NCBI GenBank assembly: GCA_045601805.1
Contig: JAZSAJ010000059.1
Span: forward strand, 1-64,000
Length of the DNA: 64,000 bases
Reading direction: 5' to 3'
Origin: SIG607 sp045601805
Lineage (GTDB): Bacteria; Bacillota; Clostridia; Oscillospirales; Acutalibacteraceae
Shown: piece by piece, positions 1-7,021 of the stretch
How the letters are laid out: the number at the start of each line of letters is the position of its first letter
Numbering within the stretch: position 1 is the first letter of the stretch
Notes under the pieces: generated by a model
What the model saw: only the letters and a program-made list of their open reading frames with translations
Database searches by the model: none
What the model was told of the DNA's origin: nothing
Position numbers and translations under genes: made by a program

Positions 1-106
1 AATGAATGCCGCAGGCAAAATATTAAAATACAAAATGCGTGAACAAGCCGCAAAGGAACTTGGCCTTATTGGCGACGGAAGTAACACCGCAGAAAACAAC
101 AAATAA
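1..106 (+). CDS. C-terminal end of an unidentified small protein (5' end outside window)
   Basis: The frame ending at TAA 104-106 is open to the window edge and encodes about 34 residues rich in Lys, Glu and Ala, with a segment KYKMREQAAKELGL followed by a polar tail ending ENNK. The segment faintly resembles the first conserved block of alpha/beta small acid-soluble spore proteins, but this is a weak inference and the body of the protein is not visible. It is followed at once by a strong hairpin terminator, which supports a real gene end. An ATG at position 2 is in frame, but nothing shows that it is the start. Confidence 0.5.
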   Translation, partial: MNAAGKILKYKMREQAAKELGLIGDGSNTAENNK

Positions 107-136
107 AAAAAGCACCCATATGGGTGCTTTTTTATT
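106..136. terminator. Bidirectional rho-independent terminator
   Basis: GCACCCATATGGGTGC (112-127) forms a GC-rich stem flanked by A-runs on the left and T-runs on the right. It works for the gene ending at 106 (+) and the aldolase ending at 137 (-). Confidence 0.85.
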
Positions 137-994
137 TTATAATTTTGAAAATACCTTTATTGCTGTTTTAACATTTTCTTTCATTGCAATTTCGGCATCA
201 ATAAGAACATCATGAAACTGTGTATATTCCTTGTTTGAAACGGCTTCCGCGCCGGATTTTGCCATATATGTATAGTAATTAACCTTTCTTACTCCGCGGT
301 TTATTACTTCAAAATAATCTTCATCGCTTACACCACTGCCGCCGTGCATAACAATTGGCAGGCCGTTTATTGCCTTTCTTATTGCCGATACCCTTTCAAA
401 ATCAAGTTTAGGCGCCTTATTATAAAATCCGTGAGACGTACCAAAAGCACAGGCAAGGGCATCTACTCCCGTTTCCTTTACAAATTCTTTTGCCGTTTCG
501 GGTTCGGTGTAAATAGATACTCTGGTATCACTGCTGCTTGCTTCTGTTGCACCGCCGAAGCCGCCCCTGCGCGCACCCATTGAGCCAAGTTCTGCCTCTA
601 CCGAAGCGCCGTATTTTGCTGCCATACAAACAACTGTTTTAGTATTTTTTATATTTTCTTCAAGCGGAAGTTCAGAACCGTCATACATTACCGAAGTAAA
701 CCCAAGTTCAAGCCCACGCTGTATATAGTTAATATCAGTTCCGTGGTCTAAATGCAAACAAACAGGAACACTTGCTTTTTTGGCGTGCCACAGCATTGCA
801 GGAACAATTTCTTCCATACAAACAAGGCCTTTTTCTTCGTGTATTTGCGCATGGGTAATAACAATTGGCTGATTTGTTTCTTCGGCTGCCTTTATGGCTG
901 CTCTAAGACTTGCAATATTGGGCGCATTAAAGCAACCTATTGCAATATTTTTTTCTTCTGCTATTTTTAATATTTCTTTTAAATTTACAAGCAT
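137..994 (-). CDS. Class II (zinc) fructose-bisphosphate aldolase family protein, GatY/KbaY/Fba-like
   Basis: A 285-residue TIM-barrel aldolase, the usual length for the GatY/KbaY/FbaA family. Class II aldolases split a ketose phosphate into dihydroxyacetone phosphate and an aldehyde using zinc. Visible motifs are LHLDHGTD near residue 80 (zinc His and catalytic Asp), EAELG near 134, GTSHG (zinc His), MHGGSGV (zinc His and phosphate loop) and KVNYYT. It is the last gene of the isomerase-kinase-aldolase operon, 24 bp after the kinase. This suggests it cleaves the ketose phosphate made by those two enzymes; the actual substrate cannot be read from the sequence. The start ATG at 994 follows a GGGGTG ribosome site. 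Confidence 0.88.
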   Translation of the reverse strand: MLVNLKEILKIAEEKNIAIGCFNAPNIASLRAAIKAAEETNQPIVITHAQIHEEKGLVCMEEIVPAMLWHAKKASVPVCLHLDHGTDINYIQRGLELGFTSVMYDGSELPLEENIKNTKTVVCMAAKYGASVEAELGSMGARRGGFGGATEASSSDTRVSIYTEPETAKEFVKETGVDALACAFGTSHGFYNKAPKLDFERVSAIRKAINGLPIVMHGGSGVSDEDYFEVINRGVRKVNYYTYMAKSGAEAVSNKEYTQFHDVLIDAEIAMKENVKTAIKVFSKL

Positions 995-1018
995 TTAAAA
1001 CACCCCATTAAAAATTCT

Positions 1019-2488
1019 TTAAAGCCCTTTTACAGCACTGTATAAATTGGCATATTTTTTATAAAGCTTAGAATAAATTTGCACATTTTCTTTATTGGGC
1101 GCAAACACCTTTCTAACGGCTGCCATTTTTGAAACCGCACTTTTAAGTTCCTTAAAGCCGCCAACTGCCACGCCCGTTAAAGCCACAGTACCTGCCGCAC
1201 CAACTTCTTTGCAAGAAAGTGCCATAATTTCGGTGTTTAATATATCTGCCTTTATTTGCAGCCAAACATCAGATGTAGCGCCGCCGCCGGTTGCCCTTAT
1301 TTCCTTAATTTCGCCTATTTGTTCCTTCATTGTGTTAAAGTTTAAAAGCATTTCATAAGATGTGCCTTCCATAAGCGCTTTGTAAAGGTCATATTTAGTT
1401 GTTTCTAAAGTAATACCAACAAACGCCGCCTTTGAATCGTTATCCATATACGGCGTTGCCGCGCCTGCAAAATGAGGAAGCACAAGTATTTCTGTGGGCT
1501 TATTGCTTACCGCCTTATCAAGTTCGGCGTAAACATTTTTGCCGTGCTTTTGGCATTCACTTTCTGCAAAGTTATCTCTAAACCATTTAAGAGTTGCTCC
1601 GCCGGTAAAAGAAAGGGCATAACAAGCATATAAATTGTCTAAATACGGCACAACAGAATAGCCATCATTATAAAACTTTATGTCATTTGGCTTTTCTTTT
1701 AAAATAACAGGTATGCACTCTACCGTGCCTGTTCCGTCCATTGCCTGTGTGGTTTCAAAAACGCCCGAACCAATCATACCTGCAACTTGGTCGTGACAAC
1801 CGTTTACAACGGTAATATCGTAACTAATTCCAAGTTCCTTTTTAATTTTTTCGGTAATTACACCGGCAACAGTTCCTGTGGGAACAGCCCTTGACATAAG
1901 CGCTATATCCACACCTGCGGTATCAAAAACCTTCTTTATCCAACTTTTCTTTTCAATATCAAATGCAGCAGTACGGGCGGCAAGCGAATAATCTATTTGC
2001 GCAACCCCGGTAAGAGTATAAACAATAAAATCTTCGCCCAACAGTATGCGTTTGCATTTTTTAAAAGCATTGCTGTTATTGTTTTTTTGCCACATTATTT
2101 TTGAAATACTGTACATTGGGTGCGGTTTCACACCTGTAAGCAAGGTAAGATTATCTTGACCTAATTTTTCGCAAAGATATTCACATTCTTCTTTGCCTCG
2201 TGGGTCGGTATAAAGCATAGACGGTGCCAATATACAATCGTTTTCGTCAAGCATTGCAAAAGTTTCGCCAAAACTTGTAACGCCTAATGCATTTATTTTA
2301 TATTCTTTTGTTGCCGTTTTAAGAATGGTTAAAACGCCGTTTTTTACATCGGTAAAATCAATTTCGTGCTGTCCGTTTTTATGTATGGCGTTATATTCTG
2401 TGTAATAACTTTTAAGAAGTTCGCAGTTTTCGTTATAAAGGGCAATTTTACACCCTGTTGTTCCTACATCAAGTCCGCCTATAATCAT
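1019..2488 (-). CDS. FGGY-family carbohydrate kinase (xylulokinase-like)
   Basis: A 489-residue FGGY sugar kinase, which phosphorylates a ketose or polyol with ATP. The N-terminal phosphate loop is GGLDVGTTGCK (residues 4-14). The conserved HDQ with the catalytic Asp is in NGCHDQVAGMIGSG, and the C-terminal ATP site is RATGGGATSDVWLQIKADI. It begins 2 bp after the isomerase stop; its ribosome site GAGGAC lies inside the last isomerase codons, so the two are translationally coupled. By context it phosphorylates the ketose released by the isomerase. Sugar specificity (xylulose, fuculose, rhamnulose or another) is not decided by these motifs. Confidence 0.88.
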   Translation of the reverse strand: MIIGGLDVGTTGCKIALYNENCELLKSYYTEYNAIHKNGQHEIDFTDVKNGVLTILKTATKEYKINALGVTSFGETFAMLDENDCILAPSMLYTDPRGKEECEYLCEKLGQDNLTLLTGVKPHPMYSISKIMWQKNNNSNAFKKCKRILLGEDFIVYTLTGVAQIDYSLAARTAAFDIEKKSWIKKVFDTAGVDIALMSRAVPTGTVAGVITEKIKKELGISYDITVVNGCHDQVAGMIGSGVFETTQAMDGTGTVECIPVILKEKPNDIKFYNDGYSVVPYLDNLYACYALSFTGGATLKWFRDNFAESECQKHGKNVYAELDKAVSNKPTEILVLPHFAGAATPYMDNDSKAAFVGITLETTKYDLYKALMEGTSYEMLLNFNTMKEQIGEIKEIRATGGGATSDVWLQIKADILNTEIMALSCKEVGAAGTVALTGVAVGGFKELKSAVSKMAAVRKVFAPNKENVQIYSKLYKKYANLYSAVKGL

Positions 2489-2490
2489 AA

Positions 2491-3894
2491 TTAGTCCTCT
2501 ATGCTTACAACATCGTAGCCCAAATAATACTTAAATGCTTCTTCAAGAATTGCTTTTACATGGCCGTTCGCAACGGTGGTATGGTGTTTAAATCCGCCGT
2601 GTGCAAGTTTAATAAGTTTATTCTGAAGATTTTCTATTTTAGCAACGCCGCCGCAACCAAAAAATTCTTTTTCTATATTATCGCCGGTGAATTCGCCCTC
2701 ACTAAAATAAATAGTAATCTTGCCGTCTTCGGTTTTGCAGTTTGAAAATGTCATTGGGAATGCGGCAATTCTGCCTTCGTTTGTTCCCCAACCGCTGCCT
2801 GGGTCGGTTTTATCAAACATTTTGTGGGAAGTAACTGTTCCCTTTTCTTTCATTAACTTTTGTGCTGTTGAACCGCAATGGAATAAAATAACCTTGTTTT
2901 CATCGTCGCCGTAGTTATTGTTCCAGTCAAGACAAGCAGCAGGGCCTTCGGTTGCAAGTGAAAGTGCGCGCATTGTAATAGCCGAACACATATCAATTTC
3001 GCAAGAAGCAGTAATGCCTCTGTCATTAAGTTCAGAAAGCAAAACACAGGGGCAAACCCTTAAATATGTTTCCATTTCGTTCCAACAACGAAGCGCAATG
3101 GCGTCAAGGTGGTAGTTTTCTATATACTCATCAATAACAACGCTTATTTTGGCAAGCATTATCTTTTTATCTTGCGGAACATTGCTAAAGTCGGTGTATT
3201 TTTCCAAAGCAACAATTTTATTTAATACCTTTTCATCGTCGTCTGCCTTTGCTCTTACAAATTCAAAAAGTTCAGAAAGGTCAAAAGATTCAACATTTAT
3301 GCCGTGCCTTTGCATAGTAACTTCATCAAAACGAACAGTTTTAAATGCGGTGGTACGCGCACCAATACAGCCAATGTTAAAACGCTTCATACCGTTTACA
3401 ACACGGCAAACTGCCGCAAAATCGTGTAAATTTTGCGCAAATTCTTTTGTTAAAGGATGAACCACATGGGGTTTCATAACAGTATAAGGAACTTTATACT
3501 GCTCAAAAACATCGGTAACCGAAAACTTTCCGCAATAAGCATCTCTGCGGTGCGCAAAATCCATTTTTCCGATTTCGTCGGGGTATGCCTGCATTAAAAT
3601 TGGCACTCCTGCATCCTGCAAAGCAGCAATAGCGCCGTTTTCATCAACAAAAATAGGCATACACAAAATTACACCGTCATACTCGCCCTCGTGGGATTTA
3701 AGCCACTTTGCATAAAGTTTGCCTTCGTCTCTGGTTTCAACTGCACCGTAACGAGTTGCATCTTTGTCCATAATAATATAGTCATATCCTGCATCGGTAA
3801 CGGCTTTGACCATATCTTCGCGTGCCCCTTCAATAAGTTCGGCAGGCATAAAACCGCGGTTGCCAAAGTATAATGCGAAAGTTTGTTTTTTCAT
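2491..3894 (-). CDS. L-fucose/L-arabinose isomerase-family protein
   Basis: A 467-residue cytoplasmic protein of the fucose/arabinose isomerase fold (aldose-ketose isomerases that use a divalent metal). The C-terminal half carries the expected metal-ligand pattern: Glu in CEIDM, Asp in CLDWNNNYGD and His in LFHCGS. It is shorter than FucI (about 590 residues) and matches the shorter 'fucose isomerase-like' branch, whose substrates vary. It is the first gene of the operon with kinase and aldolase. ATG at 3894 follows a strong AAGGAGG site. A divergent PocR-AraC regulator sits 107 bp away and is the likely activator. Confidence 0.82.
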   Translation of the reverse strand: MKKQTFALYFGNRGFMPAELIEGAREDMVKAVTDAGYDYIIMDKDATRYGAVETRDEGKLYAKWLKSHEGEYDGVILCMPIFVDENGAIAALQDAGVPILMQAYPDEIGKMDFAHRRDAYCGKFSVTDVFEQYKVPYTVMKPHVVHPLTKEFAQNLHDFAAVCRVVNGMKRFNIGCIGARTTAFKTVRFDEVTMQRHGINVESFDLSELFEFVRAKADDDEKVLNKIVALEKYTDFSNVPQDKKIMLAKISVVIDEYIENYHLDAIALRCWNEMETYLRVCPCVLLSELNDRGITASCEIDMCSAITMRALSLATEGPAACLDWNNNYGDDENKVILFHCGSTAQKLMKEKGTVTSHKMFDKTDPGSGWGTNEGRIAAFPMTFSNCKTEDGKITIYFSEGEFTGDNIEKEFFGCGGVAKIENLQNKLIKLAHGGFKHHTTVANGHVKAILEEAFKYYLGYDVVSIED

Positions 3895-4001
3895 AGCGTT
3901 TCCTCCTTAAAATTTATACTTTAATTTTAAGAAAAAGCGTGTTATAATTAAAGACAATATTATGCGAAAAATGGTAAATTTGTACGGGACGGTGAATTTT
4001 T

Positions 4002-4829
4002 ATGGCGCTTCAATTTAACAGTTCTCAATTAGAAATTCTTATGAAATCGTTTCATATGCTTTCAGGCATAAGGTTTGTATTATTTGATACCGATTTTCAC
4101 GAAATTATGTCATACCCAAAAGAGCACTGCAATTTTTGTGAAATAATGAAAAACTGCCCAAAAACACGCAGAAAATGTAATTATGCCGACAGGCGTTCCT
4201 TTAAAGAATGTGAAAAACAAAATTCGCTTATTATATATAAATGCCACGCCGGACTTGTTGAGGCGGTAATTCCCCTGCATGAAAACGAAAAAATTATCGG
4301 TTATTTAATGTTTGGACAAATAACCGATAATCCTAATAAAGATAACTTATATAACAATGTAAATTTATGGAATGAAAAATATTGCCTAAACATAAATTCG
4401 CTAAAGCAAGGTATAGCCGCTATTCCTTATAAATCAACCGAACAAATACACGCCGCAGCAAAAATTATGGAGGCCTGCACATCCTATATTATTTATAAAG
4501 AACTGATTATACCAAAAAACGATAAAATTCTTGTTTCTGCCAAAGAATATATTGAAAAAAATTTGCACGAAGATATATTGGTAGAACAACTTTGCAAGAA
4601 GTTAAATATAGGAAGAACAAAACTTTACGAAATATTCAGAAATGAACTTAAAATGGGCATTTCAAAATACATTTTGCACCGCAGAATGCATAAAGCCAAA
4701 AAGTTGCTTAAAACCACCAATTTGCCAATTTCACAAATTGCGCACAGTGTTGGTTTTTCAGATTACAACTATTTTAGCCGAATTTATAAGAAAACTTACG
4801 GTAAATCTCCAAAATATTACAGAAAGTAA
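4002..4829 (+). CDS. AraC-family transcriptional regulator with PocR sensory domain
   Basis: A 275-residue regulator. The N-terminal half is a PocR-type ligand domain with the Cys-rich signature HCNFCEIMKNCPKTRRKC, then CEKQNSLIIYKCHAGLVEAV (about residues 40-90). The last 100 residues are an AraC DNA-binding domain with two helix-turn-helices: VEQLCKKLNIGRTKLYEIF, and ISQIAHSVGFSDYNYFSRIYKK followed by YGKSPKYYRK. It is divergent from the isomerase-kinase-aldolase operon, so a local activator role is likely. PocR domains bind small polyol or diol-like ligands in known cases; the ligand here is unknown. ATG 4002 follows a weak GGTG ribosome site. Confidence 0.9.
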   Translation: MALQFNSSQLEILMKSFHMLSGIRFVLFDTDFHEIMSYPKEHCNFCEIMKNCPKTRRKCNYADRRSFKECEKQNSLIIYKCHAGLVEAVIPLHENEKIIGYLMFGQITDNPNKDNLYNNVNLWNEKYCLNINSLKQGIAAIPYKSTEQIHAAAKIMEACTSYIIYKELIIPKNDKILVSAKEYIEKNLHEDILVEQLCKKLNIGRTKLYEIFRNELKMGISKYILHRRMHKAKKLLKTTNLPISQIAHSVGFSDYNYFSRIYKKTYGKSPKYYRK

Positions 4830-4858
4830 AAAAGCACCCACAAGGGTGCTTTTTTGTT
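4826..4858. terminator. Rho-independent terminator after the PocR-AraC gene
   Basis: Stem AGCACCC/GGGTGCT with loop ACAA (4833-4850) and a T-run on the + strand. The stem core GCACCC/GGGTGC is the same as in the terminator at 112-127. Confidence 0.85.
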
Positions 4859-4959
4859 TGTAACAAAGAATAAATCAAAATATTCTAAAAAGAACAAAAT
4901 AAAATATTCTCTAATAACATAATAAGATAAGTAAATAAATCACTCATTTAGTAATAGAG

Positions 4960-5218
4960 TATATTAAGTAAAGGTCATTGGTAAGTAACATCTATTAGTA
5001 TAAAAACCAAACAAGTAAAAACCACTCAAACCCAAGTAAACAAAGGGATTTAGGTAAGGCAAGTTAGCCGTGGCAGGCACTATTGAGTGGGAATAATGAT
5101 TTTCAAAAAAATAATGCCCTTCCGCTAAATGCGGAAAGGCATTTGTTTGTATTGAAAAAAGATGGGAGAGGATAATCGTGAGTGTCCTTTTGAGGATACG
5201 AACGATTAGACTCGAACA
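4960..5218. repeat. Direct repeat copy A (about 259 bp), left flank of the accessory cassette
   Basis: This segment recurs at 8445-8693 in the same orientation with only scattered substitutions and short indels. It starts TATATTAAGTAAA and ends GATTAGACTCGAACA. Inside are GAGTGGGAATAAT at 5085-5097, identical to the codons ending guaA but on the opposite strand; a hairpin AATGCCCTTCCGC/GCGGAAAGGCATT (5113-5143) followed on the minus strand by seven T; and a second hairpin built on AATCGT/ACGATT. The stretch 4861-4959 just before it is AT-rich and shows no gene. Confidence 0.85.
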
Positions 5219-5230
5219 TACAATGCCTTT
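5105..5230 (-). ncRNA. Candidate ~125-nt small RNA transcribed leftward through repeat copy A
   Basis: A minus-strand promoter TTGACT-N17-TATAAT occupies 5237-5265. Transcription from about 5230 would pass a hairpin (GGATAC/GTGTCC inside AATCGT/ACGATT) and stop at the strong hairpin 5113-5143 plus T-run at 5111-5105. No reading frame of useful length lies in it. The same RNA segment in copy B is the 3' untranslated region of guaA. This is an inference from promoter plus terminator geometry only. Confidence 0.4.
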
Positions 5231-5236
5231 ATCTAT

Positions 5237-5325
5237 ATTATAATATTTAAACTAACACAAGTCAACTAATTGCAAAAATATTTTCCCAAAATTAGTTGAC
5301 TTAAAGCACATCCATTTCTTAAAAT
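5237..5325. promoter_or_regulatory. Symmetric divergent promoter in a 13-bp inverted repeat
   Basis: AAGTCAACTAATT (5259-5271) and AATTAGTTGACTT (5290-5302) form a perfect inverted repeat with an 18-nt centre. Each arm carries a TTGACT -35 hexamer pointing outward. The leftward partner is TATAAT at 5237-5242 (17-nt spacer); the rightward partner is TAAAAT at 5320-5325 (18-nt spacer), upstream of the ATPase gene. The palindrome could also be an operator. Confidence 0.6.
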
Positions 5326-5352
5326 ATTATTATCAACTTATGAAAGGTAGTA

Positions 5353-5980
5353 ATGTTTTTGGATAAGATAATGGAAATCAAATTAGCTCTTACGGAAAAG
5401 ATGATTGATGGATTTAAAAAGGGGAGTATTTATGCTATTGCAACACGCCCTGGTGTTGGTAAAACTCACTTTTGTATGAGCGTGGCAAACCTATTTGCCT
5501 CAAGAAATCAAAAAGTTTTATACATAGCAAACTCTATAAGTGAAGAGGAATTTTGTGATAGACAAAAAGCTTTTGAAGTAGATTGTGGTAATAACATATT
5601 CTTCAACGAAATCTATTCTCTTGACATAGTGAAATTAGATAAGCTCGCAAGTGAGCAAGAGTTTGATTTAATAATATTAGACCCCATAGAAATCTATTTA
5701 CTTGATATTGATTTAGGCGAGCTTAAAGAATGGGCAAAGAAGAAAAATATAGCAATTTTACTTTCTAAATATCTTTCACGCCCACCACTTGAAAGTGATA
5801 GAGAACACCCCGTGTTATCGGATATCAAATTCTCCCAAGAATCACTCCTAGACAAGTTTTTAGCGGGTGTAGATTGTTATCTTGTTTGCGTATAGAAAAG
5901 CCCCTCAGAGCAAGATTTCACTCACCGTAGCAAAGAATATTTATGGCACAATAGGAACTACAATTGAAATTGATAAATAG
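5353..5980 (+). pseudogene. Frameshifted DnaB/RecA-like helicase ATPase-domain protein
   Basis: The main frame (5353-5895, 180 residues) is a lone P-loop ATPase domain resembling the C-terminal half of DnaB replicative helicases. Walker A is RPGVGKTH (residues 32-39), Walker B is FDLIILDPIE, and a later segment HPVLSDIKFSQESLL matches the DnaB 'LSDLRES' region. The stop TAG at 5893 interrupts the family C-terminus: the next frame from 5891 continues with RKAPQSKISLTVAKNIYG and further residues to TAG 5980, like the DnaB 'LIVAKNRNG' tail. One indel near 5890 restores a ~208-residue protein. No N-terminal primase-binding domain is present. ATG 5353 follows GAAAGG. It is probably a decayed element-borne gene; a sequencing error is the alternative. 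Confidence 0.7.
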
Positions 5981-5983
5981 TAA

Positions 5984-6020
5984 AAAGCACTCGGCTATTT
6001 TAAAACCGAGTGCTTTATAT
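5984..6020. terminator. Rho-independent terminator after the ATPase gene
   Basis: Stem AAAGCACTCGG (5984-5994) with CCGAGTGCTTT (6006-6016), loop of 11 nt, A/T-rich on both sides. It may serve both converging genes. The stretch 6021-6147 holds no gene that I can see. Confidence 0.75.
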
Positions 6021-6147
6021 TATAGTCTTTCAAAAGCTTTTTTGATAATTTAAACCATAAGAATTCTTCGTTTATTGAGGAATTCCAAGTAATCCATTGT
6101 TTCGAAACACTCTGGTAAAGCGTGATTTTCCCTTTGGTAACGTCAAA

Positions 6148-7020
6148 TTACGCATAACTTTTTATCCTTTCGATAATATCTTCTTTTATCTTTTCGGCGT
6201 CAATATCACTGACGTAAAGAATTTTGCCGTCGTTTTTGCCGAAGAGCCAATGCTTATCGAAGGTAAGCCAAGGTCTTTCTTTAACCTCATAGGTTACCCA
6301 CTCGGGATGAGAAAGTAAAACAACGGGTACTGCATCCCATATAATTCTTTTAAGGTTTTGCCACTGTGACTTATCGTACATACGGCTCATACAATAAATA
6401 AGATAATCGCCTATTTCGTTTTTGTTTTGCCAATGCTCCACACATTCGTTATATGACATAACAAGTTTTTTTGCTACGTCAATACAGGGTACGAGCATCA
6501 TAGGTGCGTTGCTTTCCATAATTACCTTTGAAGCAACTAAGTCCTTTCCCAAATTATATTCGTCGGTTATAGGCTGATTAAAATCGTGTCCCATTAAAGC
6601 GACTATTACTATACGCTCCTCTAAAGTCGGGTCAACAAGTAAAGCGTCGGCTATGTTGGTAAGTGGACCTATTGCCATTAAGTAAAGAGGATTTTCTTTG
6701 CTGTAGTCCTTACTTCTTTCTATAAGGTCAAGTACAGCTTCGCTTTTTTCGGGATTGTTTACGTTGGTGGCGCATGAAGACCCTCTGAAAACAACAGAAC
6801 TTAAATCTTCTCTGTGGCAACGTGTAACAACCTCTCTTACGCCTCTGATAAAATCGTCGCCGTTTTCATAAGAGTAAAAAGCCTTTACGTTAAACTTATC
6901 GTAGCTTAAAAGATAAGCGATAGCGTATTGGTCGTCCATTTCCCAAATATTGTCAGCGTATGCATCGGTATCAATAACAATATCAATTTTACCCTCAGGT
7001 ATAGTTAAAAACTTTTCCAT
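6148..7020 (-). CDS. Nucleoside hydrolase (IUNH family)
   Basis: A 290-residue protein of the inosine-uridine nucleoside hydrolase fold, which cleaves ribonucleosides to ribose and a free base with a bound calcium. The N-terminal calcium site is the variant DTDAYADNIWEMDDQYA (residues ~18-34), seen in the 'DTDxYNExDDQ' branch rather than the classic DTDPGxDDA. AIGPLTNIADAL and ALMGHDFN are further family blocks. The start is ATG 7020, only 1 nt after the stop of the kinase-AraC gene, with its GAAAGGA ribosome site inside the last codons of that gene. Coupled translation and the ribokinase domain next door suggest salvage of nucleoside ribose. An upstream in-frame start would overlap the neighbour and lacks a ribosome site. 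Confidence 0.85.
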   Translation of the reverse strand: MEKFLTIPEGKIDIVIDTDAYADNIWEMDDQYAIAYLLSYDKFNVKAFYSYENGDDFIRGVREVVTRCHREDLSSVVFRGSSCATNVNNPEKSEAVLDLIERSKDYSKENPLYLMAIGPLTNIADALLVDPTLEERIVIVALMGHDFNQPITDEYNLGKDLVASKVIMESNAPMMLVPCIDVAKKLVMSYNECVEHWQNKNEIGDYLIYCMSRMYDKSQWQNLKRIIWDAVPVVLLSHPEWVTYEVKERPWLTFDKHWLFGKNDGKILYVSDIDAEKIKEDIIERIKSYA

Positions 7021-7021
7021 T

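Noticed and set aside
5201..5217. tRNA 3'-end remnant in the repeat (GACTCGAAC resembles a reversed T-loop)
   Set aside because: Only the T-loop-like string is present; no acceptor stem or CCA can be built.
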